Program-made: the position numbers and the translations under genes
Assembly (NCBI RefSeq): GCF_024707545.1
Contig: NZ_CP062229.1
Coordinates: forward strand, 2,771,501-2,835,500
Direction: 5' to 3'
Source of the DNA: Mesorhizobium onobrychidis
GTDB lineage: Bacteria; Pseudomonadota; Alphaproteobacteria; Rhizobiales; Rhizobiaceae
Length of the DNA: 64,000 nt
Notes under the pieces: model-generated
The model's input: the letters and a program-made list of their open reading frames with translations, nothing else
What the model was told of the DNA's origin: nothing
The model's database searches: none
Shown: positions 44,268 through 53,969 of the stretch, piece after piece
How the letters are laid out: each line of letters begins with the position of its first letter
How positions within the stretch are numbered: position 1 is the stretch's first letter

Positions 44268-46087
44268 ACAGCAGCCCGGTCCTGTCGGTTAAAAATCTCG
44301 GCGTGGAAGTGGGTACGGGCGCGGGCGCCCGGCCGGTCGTCTCCGATGTGAGTTTCGATCTCGCCCCGCGTGAAATCGTCGGCATCATCGGGGCCAGCGG
44401 TTCGGGCAAGACCGTTCTGGCACGAGCCCTGGTCAACTGGATCGACCCGCCGCTGCGCATCTCGTCCGGCTCGGTCGAGTACAAGTCGCAGAACATCCTC
44501 GACCTGGCCGACGGACGGATGCGCCTGCTGCGCAGGGAGATCGCCTATGTCGGTGCCAATCCCATGGGAGCGCTGGATCCCACTTTGCCGGTCGGCCGCC
44601 AGATCGTCGAGAAGCTCAGCGCCGTAGTGCCCGGCATCGATTCCTCGGAGGCCCGCAAGCGGGTCATCGACCTTCTTGGAGCGGTACGCATTCCCTCGCC
44701 ACGATTGCGTTTCGACGAGTACCCCTCGCAATTCAGCGGCGGCATGATGCAGCGCGCACTGATCGTCGACGCTTTGATCAGCAATCCTGCTTTCCTCGTT
44801 GCCGACAACGTCACCCAGCCGCTCGACGTGACAGTCGCGGCGCAGGTCCTGCGTCTGATGCGCGAGTTGACGGAGCGTTTCGACACCGCGGTGGTGTTCG
44901 TTTCCTCTTCGCTGCCGATGGTCAAGGAAGCAGCCGATCAGGTTCTGGTGCTGTCCGAAGGCAGGATCGTTGAGCGCAACACCCCGCAGCGGCTCATCGA
45001 CGCGCCGCAGCATCCCTATACGCTGCAGTTGATCAGCCAGATACCGAAAATCTGGACGAGCGAAGCGGTCGCGGTTCCACGTACACCGAACGCGGCCAGG
45101 CCAACGATCAGCATACGTGACGCTACCCGCACCTACCGTGTCCGCAGACGGGGAACCTTCGCGGCCCACAGCGAGGTCCGCGCCGTGCGCAACGTCACCT
45201 TCGACGTCATGCCGGGTGAGAATTTCGGCGTGGTCGGCGAGTCCGGCTGCGGCAAGTCCACCCTGATGCGGCTTCTCAGCCGCCTGGAGTTTCCGGACAG
45301 CGGCAGCGTCATCTGCGATGGCCAGGATCTCTCGAAACTGAGGGGCAAGACGCTGCTGAAGTTCCGGCGCGATTTTCAGCTGGTGCTGCAGGATCCGTTC
45401 AACTCGCTGCCGCCGCGGACATCGATCGGCGCGATCCTGGAGGATCCGCTGCGTGTGCACGGCATGCGCAATGCGAAGGAGATACGCGAACGCGTCCTGG
45501 CGGTCATGGCCGAGGTCGAGCTTCCCGCGAACCTCTACGATGAGTTGCCGCTTGGGCTCAGCGCCGGCCAACGCCAACGCGTCAATGTCGCCCGCGCCAT
45601 GGTGCTCGAGCCAAAAGTGCTCATCATGGACGAGACGCTGTCGTCGCTTGATCAGACCGAGCAGTTCCGCTTGCTGGCACTGTTCGAAAAACTGCAGGCC
45701 CAGCACGGCCTGACCTACGTGTTCATTTCGCATGACCTTGCAATGGTCCGCCGCGTCTGCAACCGGGTTGCCGTGATGTATCTCGGCGAGGTGGTCGAGA
45801 TCGCCCACAATGAGCGTCTTTTCTTCGATCCCGGGCATCCGTACACGAAGGCGCTGTTGAGCGCGGTTCCGACACTGGAGGAGCGCCGCTACAAGCCGGA
45901 GGACTGCCTGCTCGAAGGCGAGCCGCCGAGCCCGATCGACCTGCCGCCGGGTTGCAGTTTCGCCAGCCGCTGTCCGCATGCCTTCGACAGGTGCCATGCC
46001 GAGAGCCCGACGCTGACGGCGCGAAATCACCGCGAGTTGGCGGCCTGCTTCCTCGTTGAAAGACAGGGGGCCCGCGCCGCCGCATGA
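44264..46087 (+). CDS. Fused double ABC ATPase (DppD-DppF type) with a degenerate first half
   Basis: 607 residues from a GTG at 44264 behind GGAGGCGTG. Half 1 (residues 1-265) keeps Walker A GASGSGKT, the signature FSGGMMQR and the D-loop PLDVT. It lacks the Walker B glutamate (ADNVTQPLD instead of ADEPTTALD), the Q-loop glutamine (ANPMGALDP for QDPMTSLNP) and the H-loop histidine (SSSL for THDL). Half 2 (about 280-607) has Walker [19 protein letters not shown], signature LSAGQRQR, Walker [11 protein letters not shown] and ISHDL, and ends with the oligopeptide-type C-terminal motif [17 protein letters not shown]. One active and one inactive hydrolysis site would make an asymmetric importer. 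Confidence 0.92.
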   Translation: MNSSPVLSVKNLGVEVGTGAGARPVVSDVSFDLAPREIVGIIGASGSGKTVLARALVNWIDPPLRISSGSVEYKSQNILDLADGRMRLLRREIAYVGANPMGALDPTLPVGRQIVEKLSAVVPGIDSSEARKRVIDLLGAVRIPSPRLRFDEYPSQFSGGMMQRALIVDALISNPAFLVADNVTQPLDVTVAAQVLRLMRELTERFDTAVVFVSSSLPMVKEAADQVLVLSEGRIVERNTPQRLIDAPQHPYTLQLISQIPKIWTSEAVAVPRTPNAARPTISIRDATRTYRVRRRGTFAAHSEVRAVRNVTFDVMPGENFGVVGESGCGKSTLMRLLSRLEFPDSGSVICDGQDLSKLRGKTLLKFRRDFQLVLQDPFNSLPPRTSIGAILEDPLRVHGMRNAKEIRERVLAVMAEVELPANLYDELPLGLSAGQRQRVNVARAMVLEPKVLIMDETLSSLDQTEQFRLLALFEKLQAQHGLTYVFISHDLAMVRRVCNRVAVMYLGEVVEIAHNERLFFDPGHPYTKALLSAVPTLEERRYKPEDCLLEGEPPSPIDLPPGCSFASRCPHAFDRCHAESPTLTARNHRELAACFLVERQGARAAA

Positions 46088-46135
46088 TGAACAAGAAAAA
46101 ACGGGGAGGAACATACCGATGGAAGCGAAATCCGC

Positions 46136-46897
46136 ATGAGCGATCCTGAAGATCGCTTGCAACACGCACTTGCCGAACTCGAGAAGCACGGGCGCGTATC
46201 GGTGCAGGCACTCGCCGAGCATTTCCATGTCAGCCGGGAAACGGTGCGTCGCGACCTGAAGCGACTGGAACTCGAGGGGCACCTGCGATGCATCTATGGC
46301 GGTGGCGTCAAGCCGCGCCCGGACGCCGACGAGCCCATCGCCGACCGGATGCGGCTGAATGCGCGCGAGAAGGCGCGCATCGCCGAATGCGCGGCGACCC
46401 TGCTCAGGGACCATATCAAGATCTTCGTCGACACGGGCACGACGACGCTGGCCTTCGCCAAGCATCTGAGGAACTGGCCTGATATCACCGTCTACACCAA
46501 CTCGCTCGACATCGTCGCGCTGCTCGCCGATGCCGGACATCCCAATCTCGTGGCGGTCGGCGGCGACGTCAGGGCGAGCTACCGGGCCTTCATGGGTCAG
46601 GATCCGGTCGATCTCGTCACGCGGCACCTGTTCGACATCGCCTTCGTCAGCATTGCAACCGTCGACAGCAGGTTCGGCTTCATGGACCTCGGACAGGACG
46701 AGGCGAACATTCGCCGTGCGCTGCGAAAGCACTCCAAACAGTGCGTCATGCTGGCGGACAGCAGCAAGTTCGGCCGGCAGGGCTCCATCTGTACATACGA
46801 ATTCCGGGACGTCGACATCCTGATCACCGACGCTCCGCTCAAGGCGGACTTCGCCGCGCAAATGGATCAGGCACAGGTAAAGGTGCTCTATGCTTGA
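46136..46897 (+). CDS. DeoR-family transcriptional regulator
   Basis: 253 residues: N-terminal helix-turn-helix (HGRVSVQALAEHFHVSRETV, RRDLKRLE) and an isomerase-like sensor domain with FVDTGTTTLAFAKHL, and YTNSLDIVALLAD. DeoR proteins respond to phosphorylated metabolites, which fits the two kinase genes downstream. It lies between the transporter and the amidohydrolase, overlaps the latter by 8 nt, and probably represses the operon through the palindrome at 40406-40435. Confidence 0.9.
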   Translation: MSDPEDRLQHALAELEKHGRVSVQALAEHFHVSRETVRRDLKRLELEGHLRCIYGGGVKPRPDADEPIADRMRLNAREKARIAECAATLLRDHIKIFVDTGTTTLAFAKHLRNWPDITVYTNSLDIVALLADAGHPNLVAVGGDVRASYRAFMGQDPVDLVTRHLFDIAFVSIATVDSRFGFMDLGQDEANIRRALRKHSKQCVMLADSSKFGRQGSICTYEFRDVDILITDAPLKADFAAQMDQAQVKVLYA

Positions 46898-48170
46898 AAT
46901 TCGCAAGGACCCGTCGGCCTTCCCCGGCATCGACGCCGAAGCCCTCCATCGGATGATGGATGAGGTTTCCGCCTTCGGCGGTGGTCCGGACGGCTCGATG
47001 ATGCGACTGACCCTGTCCCGCGAGGATGGACTGGCACGCGACTGGTTGGCTGCATGGTTTGCGCAGGAAGGTCTGCGCCTTGAGGTCGACGCGATCGGCA
47101 ACATGTACGGATTTCTCAACTGGGCCGGCAAGGATGCGCCCTGCATCATGTGCGGGTCGCATCTCGACAGTCAGCCGAATGGTGGCCGTTTCGACGGCGC
47201 CTATGGGGTGATCGCCGCCTGCAGCGCGATAGAGGCGATCCGGCGCCGGGTGGCCGAAACCGGCATCACTCCGAAATGCAACTTCGTCATCGTCAACTGG
47301 ACCAACGAGGAAGGTGCGCGATTCCAGCCGAGCCTGCTTGGCAGCAGCGTCAATTCCGGCGAGATCGACCTGGATTTCGCGCTCGCGCGCCGGGACGGCT
47401 CCGGCGTGTCGGTGGCCGAGGCGCTGTCGGAAATTGGCTATGCGGGCAAGGCCGCTGGCGTGGTGCCGGACGCCCTGATCGAGATCCACATCGAGGGTTC
47501 GGCCCACCTCGAGAAGGCCGGCCTGCGGATCGGGGCATTCACTCGTTTCTGGGGTGCCGTCAAATATCGCCTCGCCTATCTCGGTCGGCAGGCCCACACC
47601 GGCCCGACTCCGATGGCCGAGCGGCAGGACGCGCTGCTCGCTGCCGCCATTCTGATCGCCGAACTCAGGGACATGGCCGACAAGGCCGGCCAGGATCTGC
47701 ACACCTCGGCGGCGCGGTTGGAAGTCCATCCGAATTCGCCGAACGTGGTGCCGGCAGAGGCGGTGATGTTCATCGAACTGCGGTCGGGAAGCGCCGAGCT
47801 TCTGGCGTCGGCCGAAGCGGAACTGAAGGAGAAGATCGCAGCCTGCGCTGCGCGCGCACGCGTGTCATTCGAAGTCCGATCCATAGACCGGAGGCGGGCG
47901 GGAGAATTCGACGCCGGGCTGATCGATCTGGCCGAACAGACCGCCAAATCGCTCGGGCAAACCGTGCTGCGGCTCGATACGATCGGTGGGCACGACGCCG
48001 TCAGCATGTCGGCGGTGACGCCGGCGATCGTCATCGGGGTGCCGAGCGTCGGCGGTGTCATCCACCATCCAACGGAGTTTACCACGCCCGAGGACCGGCT
48101 CCTGGGGACGGAACTGCTCGCGGGGATGCTGTGGCGGTTCTGCGTCGACGGCAACGTCCTGAAGAACTGA
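46890..48170 (+). CDS. M20-family amidohydrolase (N-carbamoyl-amino acid hydrolase / allantoate amidase type)
   Basis: 426 residues. Di-metal ligands are in GSHLDSQPNGGRFDGAYGV, NWTNEEGARF, DALIEIHIEGS and the late GVIHHPTEF; the lid and dimerisation domain contains AHTGPTPMAERQDALLAA cut as GPTPMAERQDAL. Family members cleave N-carbamoyl, N-formyl or ureido amides. It overlaps the regulator gene and precedes two kinase genes, so it probably acts on an imported amide in the cytoplasm. Confidence 0.88.
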   Translation: MLEIRKDPSAFPGIDAEALHRMMDEVSAFGGGPDGSMMRLTLSREDGLARDWLAAWFAQEGLRLEVDAIGNMYGFLNWAGKDAPCIMCGSHLDSQPNGGRFDGAYGVIAACSAIEAIRRRVAETGITPKCNFVIVNWTNEEGARFQPSLLGSSVNSGEIDLDFALARRDGSGVSVAEALSEIGYAGKAAGVVPDALIEIHIEGSAHLEKAGLRIGAFTRFWGAVKYRLAYLGRQAHTGPTPMAERQDALLAAAILIAELRDMADKAGQDLHTSAARLEVHPNSPNVVPAEAVMFIELRSGSAELLASAEAELKEKIAACAARARVSFEVRSIDRRRAGEFDAGLIDLAEQTAKSLGQTVLRLDTIGGHDAVSMSAVTPAIVIGVPSVGGVIHHPTEFTTPEDRLLGTELLAGMLWRFCVDGNVLKN

Positions 48171-48181
48171 AGGGCCAGACG

Positions 48182-49147
48182 ATGAAGACGATCGGCGAAG
48201 CCTCCACCCCCGCGGAAGTAAGTGCCGAGGCGGCGCTCATCGCTGTTGCCGACTGGACGGGAAAACAGATCGGTTATACCTCAGCTCCTCCGGGTATCGC
48301 ATCGCCCTCGCATCGCGGCGTCGACAGCGAAGCATGGCTGGTGGCGGTCGACCAGCCGTCTCCGGCCTATTTCCTGAAGATTGTGAACTCCGATCAGAAG
48401 GCGTTCGTCGATCTGGAAGCCGTATTTGAAGCCGCCTCCATCGCGGCCGGACTGGGCTGCACGCCAGGTCCGCGGCACTTTGCGCGAGACGCCGACGCGA
48501 TCGTCTTCGATCTCCTGCCGCCCGGTTGGAAAACAGCGCGCATGGACGATCTGCGACGGGCGGACGTGATGGAACAGGTCATCGCGCTCAAAAAGGCGAT
48601 CCACGGGGCGCGGCCATTCGCTTTGTCCTGGACGGTATTCGATAGGATCCGGGTGCTGGACAACGCCTGCCAAGCCGCTGGCGTCGACCGCCCGGATGAG
48701 CTTTGGTGGATGCTCGACGGCGTCGGCGAGATCGAGCGCGCGATTACGGCTGCGGGTTACGATGTCCGGCCGAGCCACGCCGACGGCCTCGCCTCCAACG
48801 TCATGATAAGTCAAGACGGGGCGGTTCAGCTCGTCGATTTCGACGACGCCCGTAATGTCGATCCCTTCTACGAGATCGGCATTTTGCTCAACGAGGCCTT
48901 TCCCTTCGAAGAAGAGATGCGGCCGGCGCTTGAGGTGTTCGAGGGCTCTTTCCGTCAGGCTTCCCTCGACCGCTGCCGTGCCTATGCGGTTGCGGACGAT
49001 CTGATGTGGGGGCTCTGGGGGATGCTCATGAACTCGATATCGCCGCGCGGCGACATCGAGTTTCTGAAATACGCGCAGTGGCGCCTGCTGCGCTGCCGGA
49101 TGGCCCTTCGCCATCCGGACTTCGAACTGAAGTTGAGACGGCTTTGA
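48182..49147 (+). CDS. Choline-kinase/aminoglycoside-phosphotransferase-like kinase, copy 1
   Basis: 321 residues. The catalytic loop HADGLASNVM has the H-x-D-x4-N pattern, followed by the metal-binding LVDFDDA, and the N-lobe has YFLKIVNSD with the ATP-binding lysine. The kinase looks complete and active. Substrate is unknown; aminoalcohols, sugars or small alcohols are possible for this fold. It lies 11 nt after the amidohydrolase gene and 21 nt before a second kinase of the same superfamily with only low similarity. Confidence 0.85.
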   Translation: MKTIGEASTPAEVSAEAALIAVADWTGKQIGYTSAPPGIASPSHRGVDSEAWLVAVDQPSPAYFLKIVNSDQKAFVDLEAVFEAASIAAGLGCTPGPRHFARDADAIVFDLLPPGWKTARMDDLRRADVMEQVIALKKAIHGARPFALSWTVFDRIRVLDNACQAAGVDRPDELWWMLDGVGEIERAITAAGYDVRPSHADGLASNVMISQDGAVQLVDFDDARNVDPFYEIGILLNEAFPFEEEMRPALEVFEGSFRQASLDRCRAYAVADDLMWGLWGMLMNSISPRGDIEFLKYAQWRLLRCRMALRHPDFELKLRRL

Positions 49148-49168
49148 GCGGCTGCAAGGAGGCTGTAC

Positions 49169-50110
49169 ATGGTTGAGAAGCGGCCGGGCGAGGCGGTGAG
49201 CGAAGCCGAGCGGGAGATCGAGGCCGTCATCTGTGCCGTCGAACCATGGAGCGGCCGCGATCTCCGCTACGGGCCGGTGCATGGCGGCATCAGCAATTCC
49301 AACTGGCGCGTTCGCATTGCGGGACAGTCAGGGAGCTATTTCGTGAAGGTTCCGGGCCGGGGCACCGAGATGTTCATTGATCGAAAAGCGGCGGCGGAGG
49401 CGAGCCGGCGCGCGCACTCGCTCGGTATCGGACCCGCGGTCTACGGCTATCTGGACGAACGCGGCGTCGAGATCGCCGATTTCATGGAGGGACGGCGCTC
49501 CTGTACCAACCGCGATTTCCTCGACCCGGATGTGCGCCGCTCGGTGCTGGGTCTCTACCGGCGCTTCAACGATTCGGGCCTGCTGTCGCTGACCAAGACC
49601 GTCTTCGACATGATCGACGAGCATGTCGACCAGGTGCGTGAGCTCGGAGGCGCACTGCCCGCGGATTTTGTCTGGCTGCATCGCCAGTACCGGCTGGCGC
49701 GGGCGGCGCTCGAGGCTTCGGGTATCGACCTGGTGCCGTGCTTCAACGATCCGATGCCCGGGAACTTCATGATCGCGCCCGACCGGTCGATGATGCTGAT
49801 CGATTACGAGTATGCGGCAAACAACGACCGCTGTTACGAACTCGGCATCTGGTGCGGAGAAATGTTCTTCTCCGATGCGGTCGAGGCCGAGGTCATCGAG
49901 GAATATTTCGGCAGGTTCGATCCACGGTTGAAAGCTCGCCTGGTCGTGCACAAGGTGCTCGCCGATGTGAAGTGGGGAACCTGGGCGATGGTGCAAAACG
50001 TCGTATCGGCGCTCGATTTCGATTTCTACAAATACGGGGCGTGGAAATATATGCGCGCGCGCTCGGTGATGCAGACCCCGCAATGGGTCGAGTATCTCAG
50101 GGCGGTCTGA
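49169..50110 (+). CDS. Choline/ethanolamine-kinase-like phosphotransferase, copy 2
   Basis: 313 residues. GPVHGGISNSNWRV is the glycine loop typical of choline kinases, YFVKVPG carries the lysine, the catalytic loop is CFNDPMPGNFM (the usual HND is FND here) and the metal site LIDYEYAANND. The aspartate and asparagine of catalysis are kept. The ATG follows AAGGAGG. It ends the plus-strand operon that began with the ABC genes. Confidence 0.86.
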   Translation: MVEKRPGEAVSEAEREIEAVICAVEPWSGRDLRYGPVHGGISNSNWRVRIAGQSGSYFVKVPGRGTEMFIDRKAAAEASRRAHSLGIGPAVYGYLDERGVEIADFMEGRRSCTNRDFLDPDVRRSVLGLYRRFNDSGLLSLTKTVFDMIDEHVDQVRELGGALPADFVWLHRQYRLARAALEASGIDLVPCFNDPMPGNFMIAPDRSMMLIDYEYAANNDRCYELGIWCGEMFFSDAVEAEVIEEYFGRFDPRLKARLVVHKVLADVKWGTWAMVQNVVSALDFDFYKYGAWKYMRARSVMQTPQWVEYLRAV

Positions 50111-50259
50111 CGGGTGTCACTGGCGGAGCAATTCCGACCAGCGACATATTTTCATATCATGATGAGCCAAAGAGGGCGCGTCCGTCTCCAGCTACTGCCC
50201 GATTGGATGCAGACGGCATTGCGGTTAAGCCGCCATGGCCGGCGTGTCTGCAGGAAGGG

Positions 50260-51084
50260 TTAGCGGCTGTCGTTGGCAATCAGGTTCGTCAGGCAATCCC
50301 CCGCCTGGCTCTCAGGCACGCCGAGATCTCTGACACTGTCCATGTGGTTGCGGTTCGTGAGAACAAGCGACGTTACCGGCGAACCCTGCTGCAGCAGGTG
50401 CTCTTTGAATTGATCTGCTTGCTGATGGAAAGGCGGCGTCTCATTGGCTCCGACCAGAACCGTCGCCTTGGTTTGAGGATCATGCCGATAGGCAAGAGGT
50501 GTAAGCATGGCGACTTCCTCATCGGTGATTCCAATCTCGTTGGCGAGAAAGGAGTTCTGGAGCGGTTTCAAATCGTAGAGCCCGCCGAGCAGAAGGGCTG
50601 CCCGCACATTCGAGGGGGTATGCTCGCTGTTGAACAGAAATGTTGAAAGATGTGCTCCGGCCGAATGACCGCTAACAGTCAGGTTTGCGGGGTCTCCGCC
50701 CCAGTCATGGATATTGTCCAGAACCCACTGCTTGGCGCGGCGCACCTGCTCGACGATCGTAGCCATCCTGACCTTGGGCATCAGAGCATAGTCGACGATG
50801 ACGGCAATCGCACCCGCCTGGGTAATCGTCGTCGCCACGTATGAGTAGTCGCGCTTGGAGAACATTCTCCAGTAGCCGCCATGGATAAACATGTGCACCG
50901 GCAGGTCGCTTCTTTTGCCCGAGGGAAAGAACAGGTCGATGGTTTCGGTCTGATCCGGCCCATAGGCAACGTCGGCAGTCATTGGAATGGTTGCGCGAAC
51001 GGCCTCGCTGCGGTGAACGATGTCCTGCACGATTTTGTCAAAATCCGCGACGTGGTCGCGGATGCGAAACGGATCGCTTTGCAC
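50260..51084 (-). CDS. Alpha/beta hydrolase, kynurenine-formamidase-like
   Basis: 274 residues from a GTG behind GGAGGAAGA; upstream frame is a shadow of the dehydrogenase gene. The oxyanion motif MFIHGGYWRMFSKRDYS cut as FIHGGYW, nucleophile GHSAGAHLS, an acidic residue after VLVGANE and His in NRNHMDS give a full triad. Such enzymes cleave formamides or esters. It is the last gene of a minus-strand series with the two dehydrogenases. Confidence 0.82.
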   Translation of the reverse strand: MQSDPFRIRDHVADFDKIVQDIVHRSEAVRATIPMTADVAYGPDQTETIDLFFPSGKRSDLPVHMFIHGGYWRMFSKRDYSYVATTITQAGAIAVIVDYALMPKVRMATIVEQVRRAKQWVLDNIHDWGGDPANLTVSGHSAGAHLSTFLFNSEHTPSNVRAALLLGGLYDLKPLQNSFLANEIGITDEEVAMLTPLAYRHDPQTKATVLVGANETPPFHQQADQFKEHLLQQGSPVTSLVLTNRNHMDSVRDLGVPESQAGDCLTNLIANDSR

Positions 51085-51095
51085 TCTTCCTCCGC

Positions 51096-52583
51096 TCAGA
51101 TGCTGATGGCGAGGTATTTCGCCTCCATGAACTCGGCAATGCCGTGATGCTGGCCGCCCTCGCGGCCGAGGCCGCTCTGCTTGACCCCGCCGAAGGGTGC
51201 TGCCGGATCGGACATCAAGCCGCGGTTGAGAGCGATCATCCCGGCTTCGATCTTGGATGCCACCCGCATTCCACGCGCAAGATCGCGCGTGTAGATGTAG
51301 GCGGCAAGACCGTATTCGGTGTCGTTGGCGCGCGCGATGACGTCGGCTTCCGTTTCGAATCTCGAGATCGGCGCCACCGGCCCAAAAATTTCCTCGTGCG
51401 CCATCTCCGCCTCGGCCGGGACGTCGCAGAGCACGGTCGGCGGATAGTAGTATCCCGTTCCCGAGCCTGCCTTGCCCCCGCACAGCACCCGCGCGCCACG
51501 GGCGACAGCATCGTTGACCAGACGGTCGATCTTGTCGACGGCCTTCCTGGTGATCATCGGCCCGCACTCCGTGGCCGCGTCAGTGCCAGCGCCGATCTTG
51601 AGTGCCGACATCCGCCTGGCGAGGCTTTCGCCAAAGGCATCGTAAACGCCAGACTGGACATAGATGCGGTTTGCAGCCGTGCAGGCCTCGCCGGCGTTGC
51701 GCATCTTCGCCACCATCGCCCCATCGACCGCCGCGTCGAGGTCCGCGTCATCGAACACAAGGAATGGCGCGTTGCCGCCAAGTTCCATCGAACACGAAAC
51801 CACGTGCTTTGCGGCCTCGGCCAGCAGAACGCGCCCGACTCCCGTCGAGCCGGTAAAGGAGAGTTTCCGCACGCGCGGATCGGCCAGCATCGCAGCCGTC
51901 AAAGGGCCGGGATTGGAGGTTGTCAGAACGTTCACCACACCTGGCGGAACGCCTGCTTCCTGGTAGAGCGCGGCAAGCGCATAGGCCGTCAGCGGGGTCT
52001 CGCTGGCTGGCTTCAAAATTACCGTGCACCCGGCAGCCAAGGCGGGCGCGATCTTGCGCGTCGCCATGGCGGCAGGGAAGTTCCATGGTGTGACAAGCAC
52101 GCAGATGCCGATGGGCTCGTAGTCGACCACGATCCTGTTCGTGCCGGAAGGCGCCATCCCGAATTCACCGGTGATGCGAACGGCTTCCTCGGCATTCCAG
52201 CGAAAGAATTCCGCAGCATAGGCGATTTCGCCACGCGCGTCCCGGAGTGCCTTGCCGTTTTCCAGCGAGATCAGTGTTGCCAGCGTCTCGGAACGTTGCG
52301 TCATCAGCTCGAAGCAACGTCTGAGGATTTCGGAACGCTTGCGGGGTGCCGTTGTGCGCCAGCCATCGGCGGCCTTGGCCGCAGCCTCCACGGCGGCCGC
52401 GGCATCTTCGATCGTCGCATCGGGAACGGCGGCGATCACCGCTTCCGTGGAAGGGTCCACGACCTGGATTTCCGTGCCTTCGGCGGATTGCCTCCATTGG
52501 CCGCCGATATACAAGCCGTGGGAGAATCTATGGAAGTCGGCAGTGTCCTGATCGTCCCCGAGCACCTGATGAGATATGTTCAT
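51096..52583 (-). CDS. NAD(P)-dependent aldehyde dehydrogenase, succinate-semialdehyde type
   Basis: 495 residues. TPWNFPAAMATRKIAPALAAG is the cofactor motif, of which PWNFPAAM is shown; the general base lies in SMELGGNAPF, and the catalytic cysteine in NAGEACTAANR. Highest resemblance is to GabD-like enzymes oxidising short semialdehydes. It ends 11 nt before the hydrolase and lies 18 nt after the alcohol dehydrogenase, so it likely oxidises the aldehyde made by that enzyme. Confidence 0.9.
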   Translation of the reverse strand: MNISHQVLGDDQDTADFHRFSHGLYIGGQWRQSAEGTEIQVVDPSTEAVIAAVPDATIEDAAAAVEAAAKAADGWRTTAPRKRSEILRRCFELMTQRSETLATLISLENGKALRDARGEIAYAAEFFRWNAEEAVRITGEFGMAPSGTNRIVVDYEPIGICVLVTPWNFPAAMATRKIAPALAAGCTVILKPASETPLTAYALAALYQEAGVPPGVVNVLTTSNPGPLTAAMLADPRVRKLSFTGSTGVGRVLLAEAAKHVVSCSMELGGNAPFLVFDDADLDAAVDGAMVAKMRNAGEACTAANRIYVQSGVYDAFGESLARRMSALKIGAGTDAATECGPMITRKAVDKIDRLVNDAVARGARVLCGGKAGSGTGYYYPPTVLCDVPAEAEMAHEEIFGPVAPISRFETEADVIARANDTEYGLAAYIYTRDLARGMRVASKIEAGMIALNRGLMSDPAAPFGGVKQSGLGREGGQHHGIAEFMEAKYLAISI

Positions 52584-52601
52584 GGCCTGCTCCTCGATTG
52601 C

Positions 52602-53827
52602 TCACATGACACAGGCGGCGAGGTCGCCATCATAGGCAGCCTGGATCAGGCCCCGCATGGCTGCCAGATCGAATAGACGCGGATTGTTCTTGATGAGACG
52701 GTCAATGCCGAGCGCCTGTTCGGCCGTCCAATCGAGCTTGTCGGCGGGAAGCCCGAGCTTGGCCAGCGTAGGCGTGATCCCGATCGCTCCAAACAGCCGG
52801 CCGATCTCGTCGATCATCGCGTCGGCCATCTCACCGGTACTCCGGTCCCTCCCGTCGAGACCAAGGGCAAGGCCGATCTCGGTCATCTCGGCGGCCGCGG
52901 CGGCCCGGTTGTACTTCATGACATACGGCAGCATGGTCGCGACACCCAGCCCGTGAGCGGTGTGGGTAAGGGCACCGACCGGATATTGCACCGCGTGCGC
53001 CGCCGCAGTTCCGGCCGTACCGAACGCACAGCCGGCTGCAAGCGCGCCCATCATCACATCGGCGCGAGCGTCCTCGTCGGCGGGGTCGCGGTAGGCTTTC
53101 TCGAGACTGCGGCCAAGCAGCTTGATCGCGAGCAGCGCAAAATGATCGGTCAGCGCGCTCTTGCCGATGAAGACATGCTGTTGCGGCAGGCCGGGGTCAG
53201 TGCCGCGCCTGGCGGCGGTAAAAGCCTCGACCGCATGGGTCAGCGCGTCTGCGCCCGCGATCGCCGTCAGCCCCGGGGGACATGTCATCGTCAGTTCCGG
53301 GTCGCAGATGGCGGCTGCCGCGATCAGATGCGGGCTGGAGATGCCGACCTTCATGGTGCGATCCGGATCGGAGATCACCGCGACAGGGGTCACTTCCGAG
53401 CCGGTGCCGGCCGTTGTCGGCACCGCGATCAGCGGCAGCGTCGGACCAGGCACCTTGAACTCGCCGTAGTAATCCTGGAGCAGGCCGCCGTGACTGATGA
53501 GCAACGCGGCGCATTTGGCCATGTCGAGACAACTGCCGCCGCCGATGCCGATCACCATGTCGGGCGCAAAATCCCGCGCCTCCTCGACGCAGACGGCAAC
53601 CGTGTCGCGCGGCACATCGGGCTGCACACGATTGTGCACCAGCACATCGATCGATGCGCCCTCGAGCGCCGCCATGATCTCTGCGAAGGCGACGGTTGCG
53701 GCAAAGCGCTCGTCCGTACAGACAAGAGCGCGACGGCCCAGCCTGGCCGCAACGGTTGGAATGACATGGCGCTGGCCCTTCCCGAAGAGGATTTCACGCG
53801 GCAGCCTTATTGCAGCGAAAAGGCCAT
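52602..53827 (-). CDS. Iron-containing alcohol dehydrogenase with an apparent frame break near its start
   Basis: About 408 residues of the type III family: NAD-binding IGIGGGSCLDMAKC, PTTAGTGSEVTPVAVI, and metal ligands in DPELTM, GADALTHAVEAF and ALTHTAHGLG. No ATG or GTG stands in frame before IRLPREILFGKG. An ATG at 53827 encodes MAFSLQ and then runs into TAA in the neighbouring frame; one extra base near 53808 would join it to the main frame. Options: a real frameshift, a sequencing error, or a start at the in-frame TTG 53960. It is divergent from the GntR gene. Confidence 0.8.
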
Positions 53828-53969
53828 GTTCAGCGTCTCTCGATGATGTTGCGAGTGGAAAGCGAAAGCTCGTTGAGGCTCGAAAAATATCCTCTATTAA
53901 ATCGTATAGGATATAGGATTGTATTGAACGAAGCTTCGTGTTAGCCAGTGATCCTGTCAAGAGGCAAAG
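53828..53969. promoter_or_regulatory. Divergent GntR / dehydrogenase promoter region with palindrome
   Basis: Holds a 12-bp perfect palindrome ACGAAGCTTCGT (53928-53939) and a doubled ATAGGAT in an AT-rich block (53905-53920). These are candidate sites for the GntR regulator encoded at 53970. Confidence 0.55.

Noticed and set aside
44249..47149. 966-codon minus-strand frame
   Set aside because: Antisense to the fused ATPase, DeoR and amidohydrolase genes; lengthy only because high GC suppresses stop codons.
53828..53960. TTG at 53960 as the alcohol dehydrogenase start
   Set aside because: It would add 44 residues unlike the family and leave almost no room for a promoter next to the divergent GntR gene; kept only as a fallback.
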